From: Ceratobasidium sp. AG-K
Taxonomy: Eukaryota > Basidiomycota > Agaricomycetes > Cantharellales > Ceratobasidiaceae
DNA: 64,000 nucleotides
Direction of reading: 5' to 3'
NCBI GenBank assembly: GCA_037039685.1
Contig: JAWNGF010000014.1
Coordinates: 1,240,001-1,304,000 of the forward strand
Notes under the pieces: generated by a model
What the model saw: only the letters and a program-made list of their open reading frames with translations
Told to the model about the DNA's origin: nothing
The model's database searches: none
Translations under genes and position numbers: made by a program
Part shown: positions 32,406 through 44,498 of the stretch, piece by piece
Numbering within the stretch: the stretch's first letter is position 1
How the letters are laid out: each line of letters opens with the position of its first letter

Positions 32406-33762
32406 TTACTGCGATTTGCAAAAGTACTCGCCACCAGGGTTTCGTTTTGAAAATTCGACTGCCATGATAGAAATCGTCATAACTCCTCAGAGAAGGTACT
32501 TTGATAAATGCCATTAGACTATTTAGAATCGCGCTCTCGCTGCGTACAAAATGGTATAGCCTACATGTCGAAATTCGGAGTACTAAGAAAACCGCTCCCC
32601 AACTGTATTTCAACGTTTGCGTGACATTCAGAGAGAGTAAGAGTCTGAAATTCTCCAGAAGTACTCGATAGCCGTGTATGAATCGATACGCAAAAAGAAC
32701 GGACCAATTTGGTGATGTTTAGGTGGGGATTCGGGTTCCCTCAATCCGCTGCAGTAGGTATCTTCAGTTCATTAGTAAAAACAGGTTATATCGTATTTAC
32801 AGTGGTACAAAATGTATTCGATATACTCAAATAGTCATGTTGGAAACTATTCAGAGCCCTAGTCTTCTCGTAGTGAAGTAAACATGTGTTGGGCGGCAGG
32901 AGCCGATGTTTTTTCGAACTTCAATATTGCGTACTTAGTGAGTATCATTTGGTTCAGGATTTTATTCCGGTTCGAATGAGCTACTTTCTGTATCACCCCA
33001 GTCTATTTGCATGCAGATATATTAATTTCTCTGAAAAGCCGGTTCAGAGACCATCAACATGATCCGCGGATCGGCGGCTTGGCGTCAGGGTCTGGGTTGG
33101 GCTGTCACCTCGGTGGTCAAAGAATCGGTTAGATTGCCCTTGTGTTACACCAAAGTAAGGCAAATTATAATAAAAACGAGTTCTGATTTAGTGTATAATG
33201 TGTCTTGTATGCTTATATACTATCATGGAACGATATTTGCATGTCCACGATGCTGGTTCTGAGGCGAAGCCAGTACTGCTTTTGAGCTTTGGCCTGAGCT
33301 TCGTGAAGGCAATAGGGCGTGTACATCCACCCCTCCCGTTAGAGGGATGCATTATATGTAGTTATGTATTCAATATAATCGGTTTCTGCTATTCATTCGA
33401 AGTGGTCTCCCCCGGCGGATTCAGGGGGCCCGAATCCCCACCTAACCATCACCAAATTGGTCCGTTCTTTTTGCGTATCGATTCACAAAAGGCTATTGAG
33501 TACTTCTGGAGACTTTCAGACTCTTAATCTCTCTGAATGTCACGCAAACGTTGAAATACAGTTGGGGAGCGGTTTTCTTAGTACTCCGAATTTCGACATT
33601 TGGGCTATACAATTTTGTGCGCAGCGAGAGCGCGATTCGAATGAGCTATGTTTGACTCTCTATAAGTCATATCCTGGGTCGCTATAGTGTATTTTCCGGG
33701 TGGTGTCCAAAGTTTGAAAAAGTTGGACCCTGGTGGCGAGTACTTTTGCAAATCGCAGTAAA
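32406..33762. mobile_element. Foldback element with about 350-bp inverted arms
   Basis: Arms 32406-32757 and about 33410-33762 are inverted copies, outer end TTACTGCGATTTGCAAAAG. The best-conserved stretch is about 230 bp (32525-32755 with 33415-33645). Short outer parts differ. The 650-bp centre has no convincing ORF. It could be a non-autonomous DNA transposon with long TIRs; no clear target duplication was seen. Confidence 0.65.
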
Positions 33763-34091
33763 CTGTCATAAAACTGTACCTAATTTGAGAGTCCGGGCTG
33801 AGATGCCAACAGTGGACTCAGGTGCGTTTGCTTGCGTTATATGCCCCATTGCCATGCCAGAGAATCGCATGAACATGTCTCGATCGGCAAATCTAACACG
33901 AACAAGTAAGCGAGACACAAAGACTTATCATTAAGAGTATTAACAAGCAGCATTGATCGTCATGATGCTCACCGGTTAAGATAGTAATGCTCCCAATCCC
34001 CGGTTGACCTGTCGTCGATCACGAGCGAGTCTAATGACCCTAGATAGCACAACGACTGACCGCCCACAAATCTGGGAATGAGATGTGCCGC

Positions 34092-35520
34092 TCAAATCAC
34101 GTCGATGGGGTCAACAAAATCGAAAGCATGAGTGCTCGCAGAGTCTGTAAAGTACACAACCCGGTCCAGTCGGCAAGTCTCCCAACCTCCGGGTGCATTG
34201 ACCGCACGACCCAACCATCTAACCCATAAAAAGTCCATTCTCTGCGGCCGCCCGCCATTACGGCACACATTGGCGTGATAAATACCCAGAACTCGTGCGT
34301 ACCAAAACCGATGTGCGCCGGCATTGGAGCCATCCGGCTCATCTGATGGAACAAGCACAAATCGTTTGGGAGTTCCTGGGTTAATGGTATCCTGAGCACG
34401 GCGAACGTCGTATGTAGTATAGCGTATCTTCAACGTCTTGTGTGCATAGATTCGATCCCATTGAAACTGGATCTTTGAAAGATCCGCCATACTTTGGTCA
34501 ACCTCATCTTGATAGTGCCCTCCTGATAGACGTGCGTGTAGGTGACATTTGAGTCGAGGGATAAACTCCTGAAAGGGTATGTCAGCTTGGTTGCAACAAC
34601 GTAGACAAAGAAACAGAGCACTTGCATTTAAAGCGGGGTCGGGGCAATCCTCTTTCAACCATTGAGCTAGAAATATAGGGTTCTTTTGAGATGCGGCAAT
34701 CTGATAAGCTGAACGTCCCGCATCATCTATTGGTAGGTCCTCCTCCGTAAGCTTTGGGCCAATATCCGCACTAGTCTTTGCATGCAAAGTGTTGCTAGCT
34801 GTGATTTCGTTGTGGATGTCATTCAAGCGTGTCTCAATCCACTGGATCTTGCTCATCTGAGCGAGGAATTGTTGCCCGTTTGTTCGCGCATATCGTCGCT
34901 TTGTGTACCGATGTAAGAGCTCTCCCTTAATTCACGTGAGAAATCAAGTCATAGGCACGAGAACCTGGCTCACCATTTGTGTAGAAAATGAGTCGGTAGT
35001 TCCCATGGACTCAATCATGTTCGGGTAGTCTCCTAGTGCATGGTGCTTTGGTGTGTCCAAGTTAAAGCTATGACAGTGCCGGTTGGTGTCAGTGGGTGGT
35101 ACGGCGGGTGAGTCTTGATCTTTGGACTGGTCGGCTGTTAAGGCGGCTCGCGGTCTTGCCTTTTTACGTGCACGCTGCTGTCGAGTCGATTGTTCTTTCG
35201 GCGTTTCATAGATATTCATTTCAGACATGATTTGGCGGAAGTTTCGGAGCTCGTGACCAAGACGAGTGGTTGTATGCCTCAGCGCCTGAATGGTTATGTC
35301 GGTATGCCGACGGAGCTTGCCTAGAGCGTGCCACTGTGCTAGAACGAATAGAAGCGTAATGACTTGTGACTCAATCGATTGTGGGAGCAAACCCTCAAGA
35401 GCAGGAATAATGCACTGATAAAATGACAATCAATCACTTAACCTTTGGCGTTATTCATCTGTGTATGACTAACCTGAAGAATGTCCTCATAATTTCGTGC
35501 TGCGGGTCTGGTCATATCTG
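34092..35520 (-). pseudogene. Plavaka-type transposase, C-terminal region
   Basis: Two coding blocks in the order expected near the end of Plavaka transposases. 34944-35429 has CIIPALEGLLP, LFVLAQWHALGKLR and HHALGDYPNMIESMGTTDSF. 34092-34856 has HRFWYARVLGIYHANV, RMDFLWVRWLGR, GWETCRLDRV and FDFVDPIDVI. Both are open and separated by an intron-like gap. They lie downstream of the N-terminal part (36347-37904); the catalytic middle between them is degraded. The family assignment rests on remembered motifs. Confidence 0.65.
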
Positions 35521-36346
35521 AGACATCTTGACTGAACGAGCAAATTGTTCCATCACCAAATGGTGGAATCAGTCGGAATCTAAGTTATTTGTGGGTAAGA
35601 ACAAAGCATGCATACAAACAATTAAACGTCACGTACCTCTCGTTGAATGTAGCCACGGACTTTGATCCAGTAGAATGTAAAATGCGAGTATGTGGAGGAA
35701 GGTGGACTTCCACACTCCGAGTTCGAACTCGTGTAGAAAATCAACTGTAAGCGCGTCGAAAATATCAAATCCAAACAGTCGTAAGCGTTGGGAAAAGGCA
35801 TTCTAGTCAGCGAACGATCATAGTTAGCAATGGGTCCCCTGTTTTACTATCCACCAAACGAGAGCAGTTTGCAATACTTACATTTGTTGGGACATATGAA
35901 TGTGGTTTCAATAGCTTCTTGACACCTTTTGAAGTGACTGCTCAACCCTCGAGATAAATTATTGATCTCGCCTTTTCGATTAGTTCGTTTCGTGTGTGAT
36001 CATCGATACGTTTAAGCTCTTGTCGGCGTGTCATATCCTCAGGTAAACCCATGTATGCGAATTCGGACTTTGGTACTTCACAGCGGGGACATGGGCGCAA
36101 GGATTGCGTGCCCCATATGGTTGCAAGTAGAATCCTGTATCTCCTATCAGTACGTAGCCAACATATGCGAAAAATATCCTAAGTACTTCTCTTGATAGTC
36201 TGCTGAGTAAGAAAAAATACGTGGAAACACGCGCCGAGTAATGCCATTGGCACAACGAATTACTATTCCATGGCGCTAGGCCCGGAGGAACGAATCATCT
36301 AATAGATTCATCCAGACTGCATGGATGAGCTCTTGGCGGAGGTGAG
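35521..36346 (-). pseudogene. Plavaka-type transposase, degraded central part
   Basis: Translated in pieces it still shows ELIHAVWMNLLDD, HGIVIRCANGITR and RVFPRIFSYSADYQEK, typical of the transposase centre, but several stops and indels break the frame. Confidence 0.55.
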
Positions 36347-37904
36347 TCAACAACACTTTAGGAATCGGTCGGCCGCCTTCAAGTTTTCGGAGCTCGTCTT
36401 GTATATTTGCTGGAAGCTATTGCATTTATAAGGATTACTGGTCATTAAGGCAAAATTTGGCACACTAGTGTTACGCACTGTGGGTATATAGCCAACCTTG
36501 TGATGGTTCTTGGTGTTTGGCTTGCAACGCTCATATTTGGAGAGATTCCCAAACATGATCCAAATTGGCCAAGCTTGAGCAGTACCAAATTCAGCCAGTT
36601 GAGTTGCATCGGAGAATACCATTATCATTGCTGCACATCAGGGAAGATTACATGGTTCATCAAGTTCGATTTTTTGAACTGCTTTGTGCGCTTTTAGCAT
36701 CCGTTCCGATTCATAGACTTCTCCATACGAGCGGTAAACCTTTGAGGTCTTGGGATCCTTGCAAAATGCATTGTATGGTTTGTAATGAAAGAGTCGAGTG
36801 TTGTTCTTCGAGAACGAAGCCTTTACCGCATCAACGAGGGATGTAGATTTCAGCGTTGGAACCTTGAATATGCCCAAGGTTGGATTGGCCTTGTAAGCAG
36901 TTGCAGCTGCAGGAGTTCGAGGTGGGATTCTTATCGACATGCTGTGTGATTTCAAGGCAGAAGTGGGTTCCAGGGCATATGCAGCAAGTAGTTCGTCAAG
37001 TTGGCGCCAGTCAATATCAGAGAGGTTGGTGGGTTTGAAATCAGGATGAGTGATCACCTGCACAAGCAATTTGCGTGTGCCATTGGACTTTTTATTACCC
37101 TGAACCCAGTGCCAATGCTGAAGCAAGAATGCCGAGAAGTTGGGACACGGGAAAATTAGGTCATTAAGTGAACGAGCTGGCTTTGTTGTTGATATATTTT
37201 GTACCTCTGAAACATCCTCCAGTTCGCATGTGGAGTCAGGGACTGTGAGTGGTTTACTAGGATAGACCCGATATTGGCCAAATGAGTCCACAGGGGTTGT
37301 ATACAGTACGGGTGCTGGGGCTGCATGTAAAATAACTCGGCAGATTTGGGGAGCCAGATTTAGTGCTGTATCAGATTCATTGATGGGCATAGGTGGGGCT
37401 TCTGGTAAAATGTCGTGTTCCTGGCGATATTGACCAAGGGTGGGGAGATAGGAGGGTACTCTGCAGGCAGAGTCGGGATATGTGCTGCTTGGCTGAGTAG
37501 GAGTATGCAGCTTGGGATTGGAGCTGGTATTGCTACTTGATGCGGTTAGAGGTACCTCAGCAGGGGCAGCCTTAGTTTGGCGATCCACCCGAAATGAGAC
37601 AGAGGCCTTGTGGTAGGATGCCTAAAAATAGGGGGCAAAAACTAGGTATTCTGCACTAAATAATACTCAGACTACATACCGATGTATCTCTGTGGTCCTC
37701 AGTTCGGACTACCTTGGTTGAACGTATGTAGCTCATTACACTACTTGCATTACCTGACGTCCGATATTTTTGCTTTCTTCGAAGTGCATCCTCGCTGAGC
37801 TTCTGACCCTCAATCAGCGCAGAGCACTGAGTTGTATGCAGCTTGAATGACATGTGTGTATTGGAAACATATTTGCAGGCCGAGCACGCATACATGCCAG
37901 ACAA
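36347..37904 (-). pseudogene. Plavaka-type transposase, N-terminal region
   Basis: Exon 1 37680-37904 (75 codons) has a zinc finger CSACKY...HTTQC. After a 58-bp intron, exon 2 starts at 37621. Exon 2 contains a Pro/Ser/Thr-rich linker, then FPCPNFSAFLLQHWHWVQGNKK, FHYKPYNAFC, EVYESERMLKAHKAVQ and CNLP, followed by an in-frame TGA (36638-36640) and then MVFSDATQLAEFGTAQAWP...FGNLSKYERCKP in the same frame. Related proteins as I recall them have Arg after LP, so this TGA fits a CGA to TGA change. DNA transposase of the Plavaka group; inactive. Confidence 0.7.
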
Positions 37905-38321
37905 GTGTGTGGGATGGCAAACAAAGAGGGGTGTGCGCCGACTGGTATCTGTGGGCTGGAAGTACTAACCCTTGCTTTGCTCATAGGGCAAAGAGACGGC
38001 GGTTCGTTCAATGTGTAGTCAGGGATACATGACAAAGCTTCAAAACCAACCATTTTAGAAAAGCCGGAGGACAAAACCGCTACAGTTGTCTACAAGAATG
38101 TGTGGCATGTGACAACAGAAGAGATAACTTAGCAACTGGGACTCGCCACCTCAGCATACATTGTGCTTGTATCCAGGTTGGTCTATCACAATGGCAATCC
38201 ATCGTGTATGTTACAACTCACACAGGAAACCCAAGATTATAGACTCGCATGACAGCATTCTAGATATACATAAGTACAGCTGGCCTCTTTGAAATATCTA
38301 GCTTTGCCCCCAGTCGTTGAA
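37905..38321. promoter_or_regulatory. Divergent intergenic region of the Plavaka unit
   Basis: 417 bp between the transposase start (minus) and the companion gene start (plus), the likely shared promoter region. I see no clear TATA box. Confidence 0.35.
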
Positions 38322-39877
38322 ATGCCTCCACTTGCGAATCCGGTCGCTGGCGATGATCAGCCACGTGATTGTAACCGCCGTCGAGAACGTGAATCTCAAA
38401 GCCCCCAACCAGAGGACAATGACAGACCTGCCCATAAGAAACACAGAGCGTAAGTAAAACATATATATTGAAGCAGGTGTCTCAGAAGCTAACCAGGCCG
38501 ATTATAGGATCATCCTGTCTGCAAAGAAGCAAACAGCCGATGAGTACGGCATTGCAGCTCGCTTAGTCACCCGAATCATCAATATGTACTGGGAGCCATT
38601 TGCAGTAATCAATGCAGGCGTTTCCCTCTTGGCACTGGACTCCAAGGAGGAGATTGAATTAGAAGTGGCTTCCGCATCAGACAAGTGAGATATTCGAGAT
38701 TGACTGAACATTGCCCATGTAGCTGATGTGTTGCGCATTTCGCGTAAGGAAAAGGGCCTTGTATGATATATTTTTCATGCTCTCCAAACACATCCCGGGA
38801 CTCCACGACTCAGAGGATTGGAGCTCCATTTGCCATTGTGTAAGTGGTAGATATCCCTTCTTACTCAATGTTACCAAGCGTCCTACTAACCGTTTAAGAA
38901 CAGCTCGATTACGGCAAGAAGGCAGCAAAAACGGAGGATAACCACAAGTTCAAGAAAACACTGCCGCAATGGCAGAAATGGAATCCCCCTCTCCAACCAG
39001 ACTCAAAGCACAACCGAGGGTTGAACCACCCTGAATGTGCTATGTACCTGGCGCCAATTAATGTTGACTGGAGTGACGAAAGGTTCGAGACAATAGCTGT
39101 TTCATGAGTTCAACTGATAACCCTGGTTTCATCCAGTGCACAGGATAAATTTCGAAATGAGCTTGACCCCCCTATGGTTGCAACTGGTTTCTGGCCGGCA
39201 TTTCTCTACAAAGACTGTCAAGCGGACCTCGGCAACCTATCAAAGGGTCTCCTGCGAAGTGATTTGATGCTTCGGGTCAGTAATTCCCGACCGCGTGCTA
39301 ATATGCCCTAGTTAACCGGCCTAAACATGTTAGGCTACTCGTTCAGTCCTCCTTCCAAGTAGTGCGGCTGCTGTAGAAAATGAACCCGACCATATGTCCA
39401 ATTGGAAGTCTAAGGCCGAGACTTACAAAATGGAAGGGGTTACACCTGGGCTCCTGGCCTACGTTGCAGTTGAGGTTCAATTGCTTGTTTAATTCTGACG
39501 CTATTGCCAACCTAACAACTATGTGTGACTTTAGGTTCGGTTTGCGCTCTCAAGTGAACCCTCCTTCAACAGTCAGCGGAATACATTCGACTACCAACGA
39601 TTCTACAACGACATTGTTGCATACTTGACCGACCCGGTGTGTGAAGAAGAGACGAAGGCCCTGCTCAAATGGTGGGACACGTAAGTCGATGTTTCTCAAT
39701 GTGTCATGCTCAATCTAACTCGTATACAGTCAGCTCTTTCCTCCAAAGCGCGCCGATCCCGAAACCGAACAATCCAGCATGGTAGCACATTTGCGTGCAC
39801 AGGCAGAGGCGTGTCGTCAGCAAGGTAGTTTGGATGACGAACCTGCAGGTGAAGGATCGAATCAACAAGTCAGTTAG
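38322..39877 (+). CDS. Plavaka-associated companion protein (DUF6698-like?)
   Basis: Eight exons: 38322-38449, 38508-38684, 38749-38839, 38904-39082, 39137-39275, 39334-39474, 39535-39680, 39730-39877. All phases join to a 382-residue protein. Introns are 49-64 bp with GT donors (mostly GTAAGT, GTGAGA) and AG acceptors. The N-terminus is basic and hydrophilic (MPPLANPVAG...KKHRA). Motifs: HIPGLHD, LNHPECAMYLAPINVDWSD, GFWPAFLYKDC, GLLRSDLMLRATRSVLLPSSA, VEVRFALSS, QRFYNDIVAYL and KWWDTQLFP. This matches an uncharacterised Agaricomycete family often found beside such transposases; I recall the label DUF6698 but am unsure. There are no stops or frameshifts, in contrast to the neighbouring transposase. 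Confidence 0.8.
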
Positions 39878-40869
39878 CTAGGATAAGGTATATCGAACCA
39901 TGCATCGGCTTATCTATGTGTACATAAAAGATGCCAATGAATTCTGAGTCTAATAGCCATACATCAAATTGTGGATCCGGGGGAATAATGACTGTAGGAA
40001 AGGATTCAGTGACTGTTCGGTAATAGATTGGATAACCACATAATGGTCTCACTTCGCTGATAATGGCTCGAAAGGGGGACAAAACCGATTAGAGCAAAAG
40101 ACATCATGTGGTATCACACGATTATGTTGGCTCTTACTCATCCTGAGAGGGGGTTCGCAAGACCTGACAAGGAGGACTCAATCATTGTCAACTCCGTTCA
40201 TCGTTTGAGTATCACAAATGGTTAGAAATTATCTACACGATTAAGAAGTTCTAGACAGATCCCTTCTTATTGCAATCCCTCAACTATGCCTGCGTGGTTC
40301 ATCATGATCTGATTATATGTAATCCTTTCACTTGTATAGCATTCGGGTGTATACCGCAGCTGATGATTACAATTTTACGAATGATTTGTTATTCCCTTCA
40401 TGGTGTCTACTTATAAAACGATTATATTGGGCGACCGGTGGATTTCCGAGTTAGTCGGTAGCATTCTTTCGATTAAAATCTCCCCTCGGAAGATTTTGAG
40501 GGTTGCGGAGATTCCGGCGTTTGCAAGCTGTTTCAATGTGGTTTGTAAGCGCTTCCGAGCCTACGGCCAATTTGCCGATGTACGCATATGTGTGAATAAC
40601 AACTCTTGTTCAGCTACAAAACTCAAAGCAGATTTCATCATACATGATATATCGTTCCTTACACGAATCCCTCGTAAAATTTGACTGAACTCTCATTCGA
40701 CCCCTTGTATTTGAACGTCACGCCTACGTAAGCAATCCCATGGGTGTAACTGACTCCTTACGCGTATGACTGAAGATTCCCTTCCCCCCTATTCCTGGTA
40801 GTTGGACCTGCGTATTCTCATATTCTTTGCTATTTCGGCCCTCCTCCTCTGCCTGAACCTACGTGGTAC
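39878..40869. other. No gene seen
   Basis: About 1 kb between the companion gene and DUF6535 gene 2. Only short unsupported ORFs; the far end of the transposon may lie here, but I could not identify terminal repeats. Confidence 0.4.
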
Positions 40870-43800
40870 TTAGCTGATGGGATGCCCCCATAATGGAGTA
40901 AGACTCACCTCCGAGACTTGATCACGAGACAATTTAGTAGCCACCTGACCAGACCCACTTGCAACCTGTTCGACCTCTTGGCGACAGATTATCTCATTTG
41001 TTACTATAGCTTTAATTTCTCCGAAGGATACCATGCACGGCTTGTTGTTTGGGTCTGCAAACCCTTCCAGCTTGCTTAGTTTCTCTATTATGCGGTTTAT
41101 CGCAGAGAGAATATCTTCAGATAGGTGTGACGGGTTCGCGAGTAAGCGGTTTATGCTTATAGCAATCGACTCCAAACAACTATTCGACCTCTGCTCCCAC
41201 CGAGGTGGAGGATGCGCACAGAGAAAATCAACCGCATACAGAAACCCAGTAACGACCCCAGGCATAATCAAGTTCTCGGTCTGCTCGCCTAAAAATAGTA
41301 TCAAGTCGGCAATGGTTTTCGAAGCGTTGTTGGCGTGGGCAGAATTTGGGCCGGCCCTTTGAAGGCAGTCGAAGCCATCCACTAGATCCGTGAAACAATC
41401 TAAACAACCCTTGATGTTACGAGTCATGCAACTGGACAAGACAGTGTTAAAAAGACGCTCTACATCCCCCAGATCACACGGTATGTCATCCAGATGATCT
41501 AGAACGTCAACCATATTATCGAGCACGATTAGGAATATTTCTTGGGTCAGACAGTACCCATCGGCACCACTTTCTGCGTATTGCAGAACTTTGAAGAAAA
41601 TAGTTTCCTCCTCGTTCTGTATTGCAAGTAAACGGAGAAGGTGCGCCCTGACTCTCCTGCTCCAGTGGTTGGTATTGCCACACTGAGACCTGGTGCGGCC
41701 CATCGACTGAATCCACGTTTGTAACCAATGAAGCTGCTCGGCCATATTCTTGTTTGCATCCGTCTGGGTCAATATAGAGGATCCATGGCCCATTCTGTTG
41801 CAAAGTGCTCCCAGCGCTATTTCAGGAAGCTGGCAAATCCCCTCAGAGCCAAGGAATGAAATTGCAAAATGGGTAATCTGGAATAGATAAAAAATTGTAA
41901 CCTCCGCGCGCTCTTGTGGTCCGCGGTCACTCAATTCGTAGGGGATAAATTCCACCCAATTGGAAGGATGCTCAGTGCTAGTATCATGGCTGGTCGGGTT
42001 CAATGCCAATGCGGAGTGCGCACGTGTACGCTGGACCCCGGCCTGAGGACCATAAACAGCTGTCCACCGCGTGATTAGTTTTGACGCGATTGACCCCATT
42101 GCCATAATAGCAGTGGTTTCAAGTTTGGATGTTTCTTTTATTGACTTGGTTCCTAAGCTATTGGTCAGTGCGGCAAGCGGTCCGTGCTTGTAGCCAATTT
42201 CGTTGGGCCGCAGGATGTGAGTGTCGTTGTCATCTACTATGAGCTCAATACTAGTGGCAGGAAGCCCGTTTTTGTACTGTGGGTGATGAGTGATCATGCA
42301 GTCATTTCAGTCGAGTGCATCAGTCCTAGCAACAAGACAGATAGCCTCCAGCAAGCTAAAGAGTGCGGAATTTCCGATTGTCGCAGTCGCAAGCTTGTTT
42401 GAATGAGAATTGAGTAGTAGTGCGGCGCGGCAGAGTGCACGACTGCACCGTGCGCAAAGCTCAGATAAACTTGTAGACCTTGCCTCTGAAACCAAAGGAT
42501 CTGGGAATCTTTCAGAGTTTGATGTGGTGTCTGAGTCTGAGAGTGCCCGGTCGAGGTTTGTGTGTCCCTCCATTTGCAACCCCGGTGGCCCTGTCACTTC
42601 AATCCCTATGTGCTTTACCTCGGCAGTGTTTGGGTCCTCTCCAGGGTAATTTATTTGAGCGACCAATCCAGTCAATTTCAACTCGGCAGCGGTCAGTCCT
42701 GCGTATTCAGTGGCACTAAATGGTGGACATTTATCGTTCCATATTGCATCCAAAGATTCAAGAAACGGTTCTTCGAGTTGTTTAACCTGTGCAAGGTTCA
42801 GATGCAATGGAATAAACATTTTAGTTAGAAAACAAACCATGGCACGTTCATCCCGGACCTGACTCTCGTGGTGGCTATCTTTGAGCCGAGATTGAAACCA
42901 CGGCTGAGATCCACAAGCATAACGATATATCTCAACAATCACGCTGGCATATTCTGCGACGTTCGCTCCATTGCAGTAAGCCAGTTCGTGCTGATAATCT
43001 GTGGGTAATTTCGAAATATGATTGGCAATTTCCAGACCCACAGTTGTGATAGTTTGGTGGTCATTGGGCATAGACAAGGCGGAGTAGAGTACTTCTTGAC
43101 GGTTCCTCCTTAACTTTTTCAGCTGACAAGCAACAAATCGACGGAATCGAGCCCAGCTTGAAACTCGTTTCCAAGGGCTCATTAGGCGATTAGATATTCC
43201 AGTAAATCCTACGAGCAGTTCCTTGGTTTGGTTCTCGCGGATCCGTAGCTCAAGGAGGCGATCTACTGAGCCAGCTAGTACCCGGAATGCGCCGCTTAAC
43301 AGTGTCCTGTCCATCGCCCGGGTGATAAGCCATAGTACTGCACGTAAATCTTCTGTCGTTACTTCGCTCGGCTCTAATTTCTCTTCCCCTGTACCTGTTT
43401 TAGGCTTGTTTTTTCCTCGATAGCCACAAGTTAGCAGGTTAAGCAGAAGTACGAAAAGGTGCCCGAGAGGTCTTGATATTCGCGTTTGGTATGGTGATTT
43501 TTTGTTAGTCGCGCCAAGAATCGCCATGATTATGTAGCAGATAAAAAGGCCCGCACTCGCAGTAGCTATGACCACGGCGATGACGCGGTCCAATATCCAT
43601 AAACGAATGATGAGCCCTAGTATAAAAAGTACTAAAGAAGAGTGCAAGAGGGTAGGAAGAAAGTCAATGATTCGGAGGGTGTGCCAAGAGATAAGGGTTT
43701 CTGGACAGCGCTGTCGCTCACGAGCGTTCTCAAGGGGGTGTGTCGGTGCGGATGCTATAAATTCCGCAAGCCACTCTTTGGCCAGCATCGCTACCATAGC

Positions 43801-44498
43801 CGCCCCGAGTGAGAGTGCCAAGGCCATAAACCAAAGGCCATTGATCAAGCGGACCTCAGCAGTAGGTCTGAAATCGTGAATTTCAGGAGGGGGTAGCAAG
43901 TTGACCTGGCTGCCCGTCTCGATGCGCCACTGGGACTGCGCCACGCTAAGCAGGAGCGTCGCAGACGTTTCGGATAAATTGGGTTCCATCATATTCGTTG
44001 AATCGACCAAGAAAGCAGTAAGTATTGCTGAGAACAAGCCTGCCTACAACGCCTTGTCAACTCCGAATAGCTCATCATCATGACTCTCTTCCGGCACGTA
44101 CAAATAATAGCATTGTGTCAAGGTTCTTGTTACGACGATCAACAAGGTCCCTGTCGTGTTCTTTTGATTCCTCTACAAATCTTCTCCACACAATGTAATC
44201 CGGTACTATTTTGTAACCAGGCTCTTGCAGCTCGTTGTAGCCATCCCGAACTGTGGACGCCCCCCCCTCTGGCGGTCTCTCGGGCTCATGCTACAACGAG
44301 AGACGCAACGCGGCAAAAGCGTCAGGGAATGTATGAGAAGGTTAGCTCGTTACTGGTATCATACATGACTAGACCCTGTGAGCTTACAATTGCCTCTGAT
44401 GTAGCTGGTCTTGCCACAGCAAAACTTAGTCGCAGAAGGCGATACTCGTTTGATTCGGCGCTTGAGGATAAAGGGCTAGAGTCCTTGGGGTTCTCCAT
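40870..44498 (-). pseudogene. DUF6535 gene 2, full length with one in-frame TGA
   Basis: Exons 44388-44498, 44102-44290, 42838-44043, 40870-42786 join in phase (introns 97, 58, 51 bp) to about 1139 codons. Exon 1 starts MENPKDSSPL. The core has LDTMLLFAGLFSAILTAFL, TM segments LWFMALALSLGAAMVAMLAK and LLHSSLVLFILGLIIRLW plus a third, then CPPFSATEYAGLTAAELKLTG. The long C-terminal region resembles gene 3 (IWQLPDIALRALYD in gene 3, ICQLPEIALGALCN here). A TGA at 42307-42309 is the only defect; both sides are open in the same frame for hundreds of codons. It could be a recent null allele, a base error, or an unrecognised small intron. Function unknown. Confidence 0.75.
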
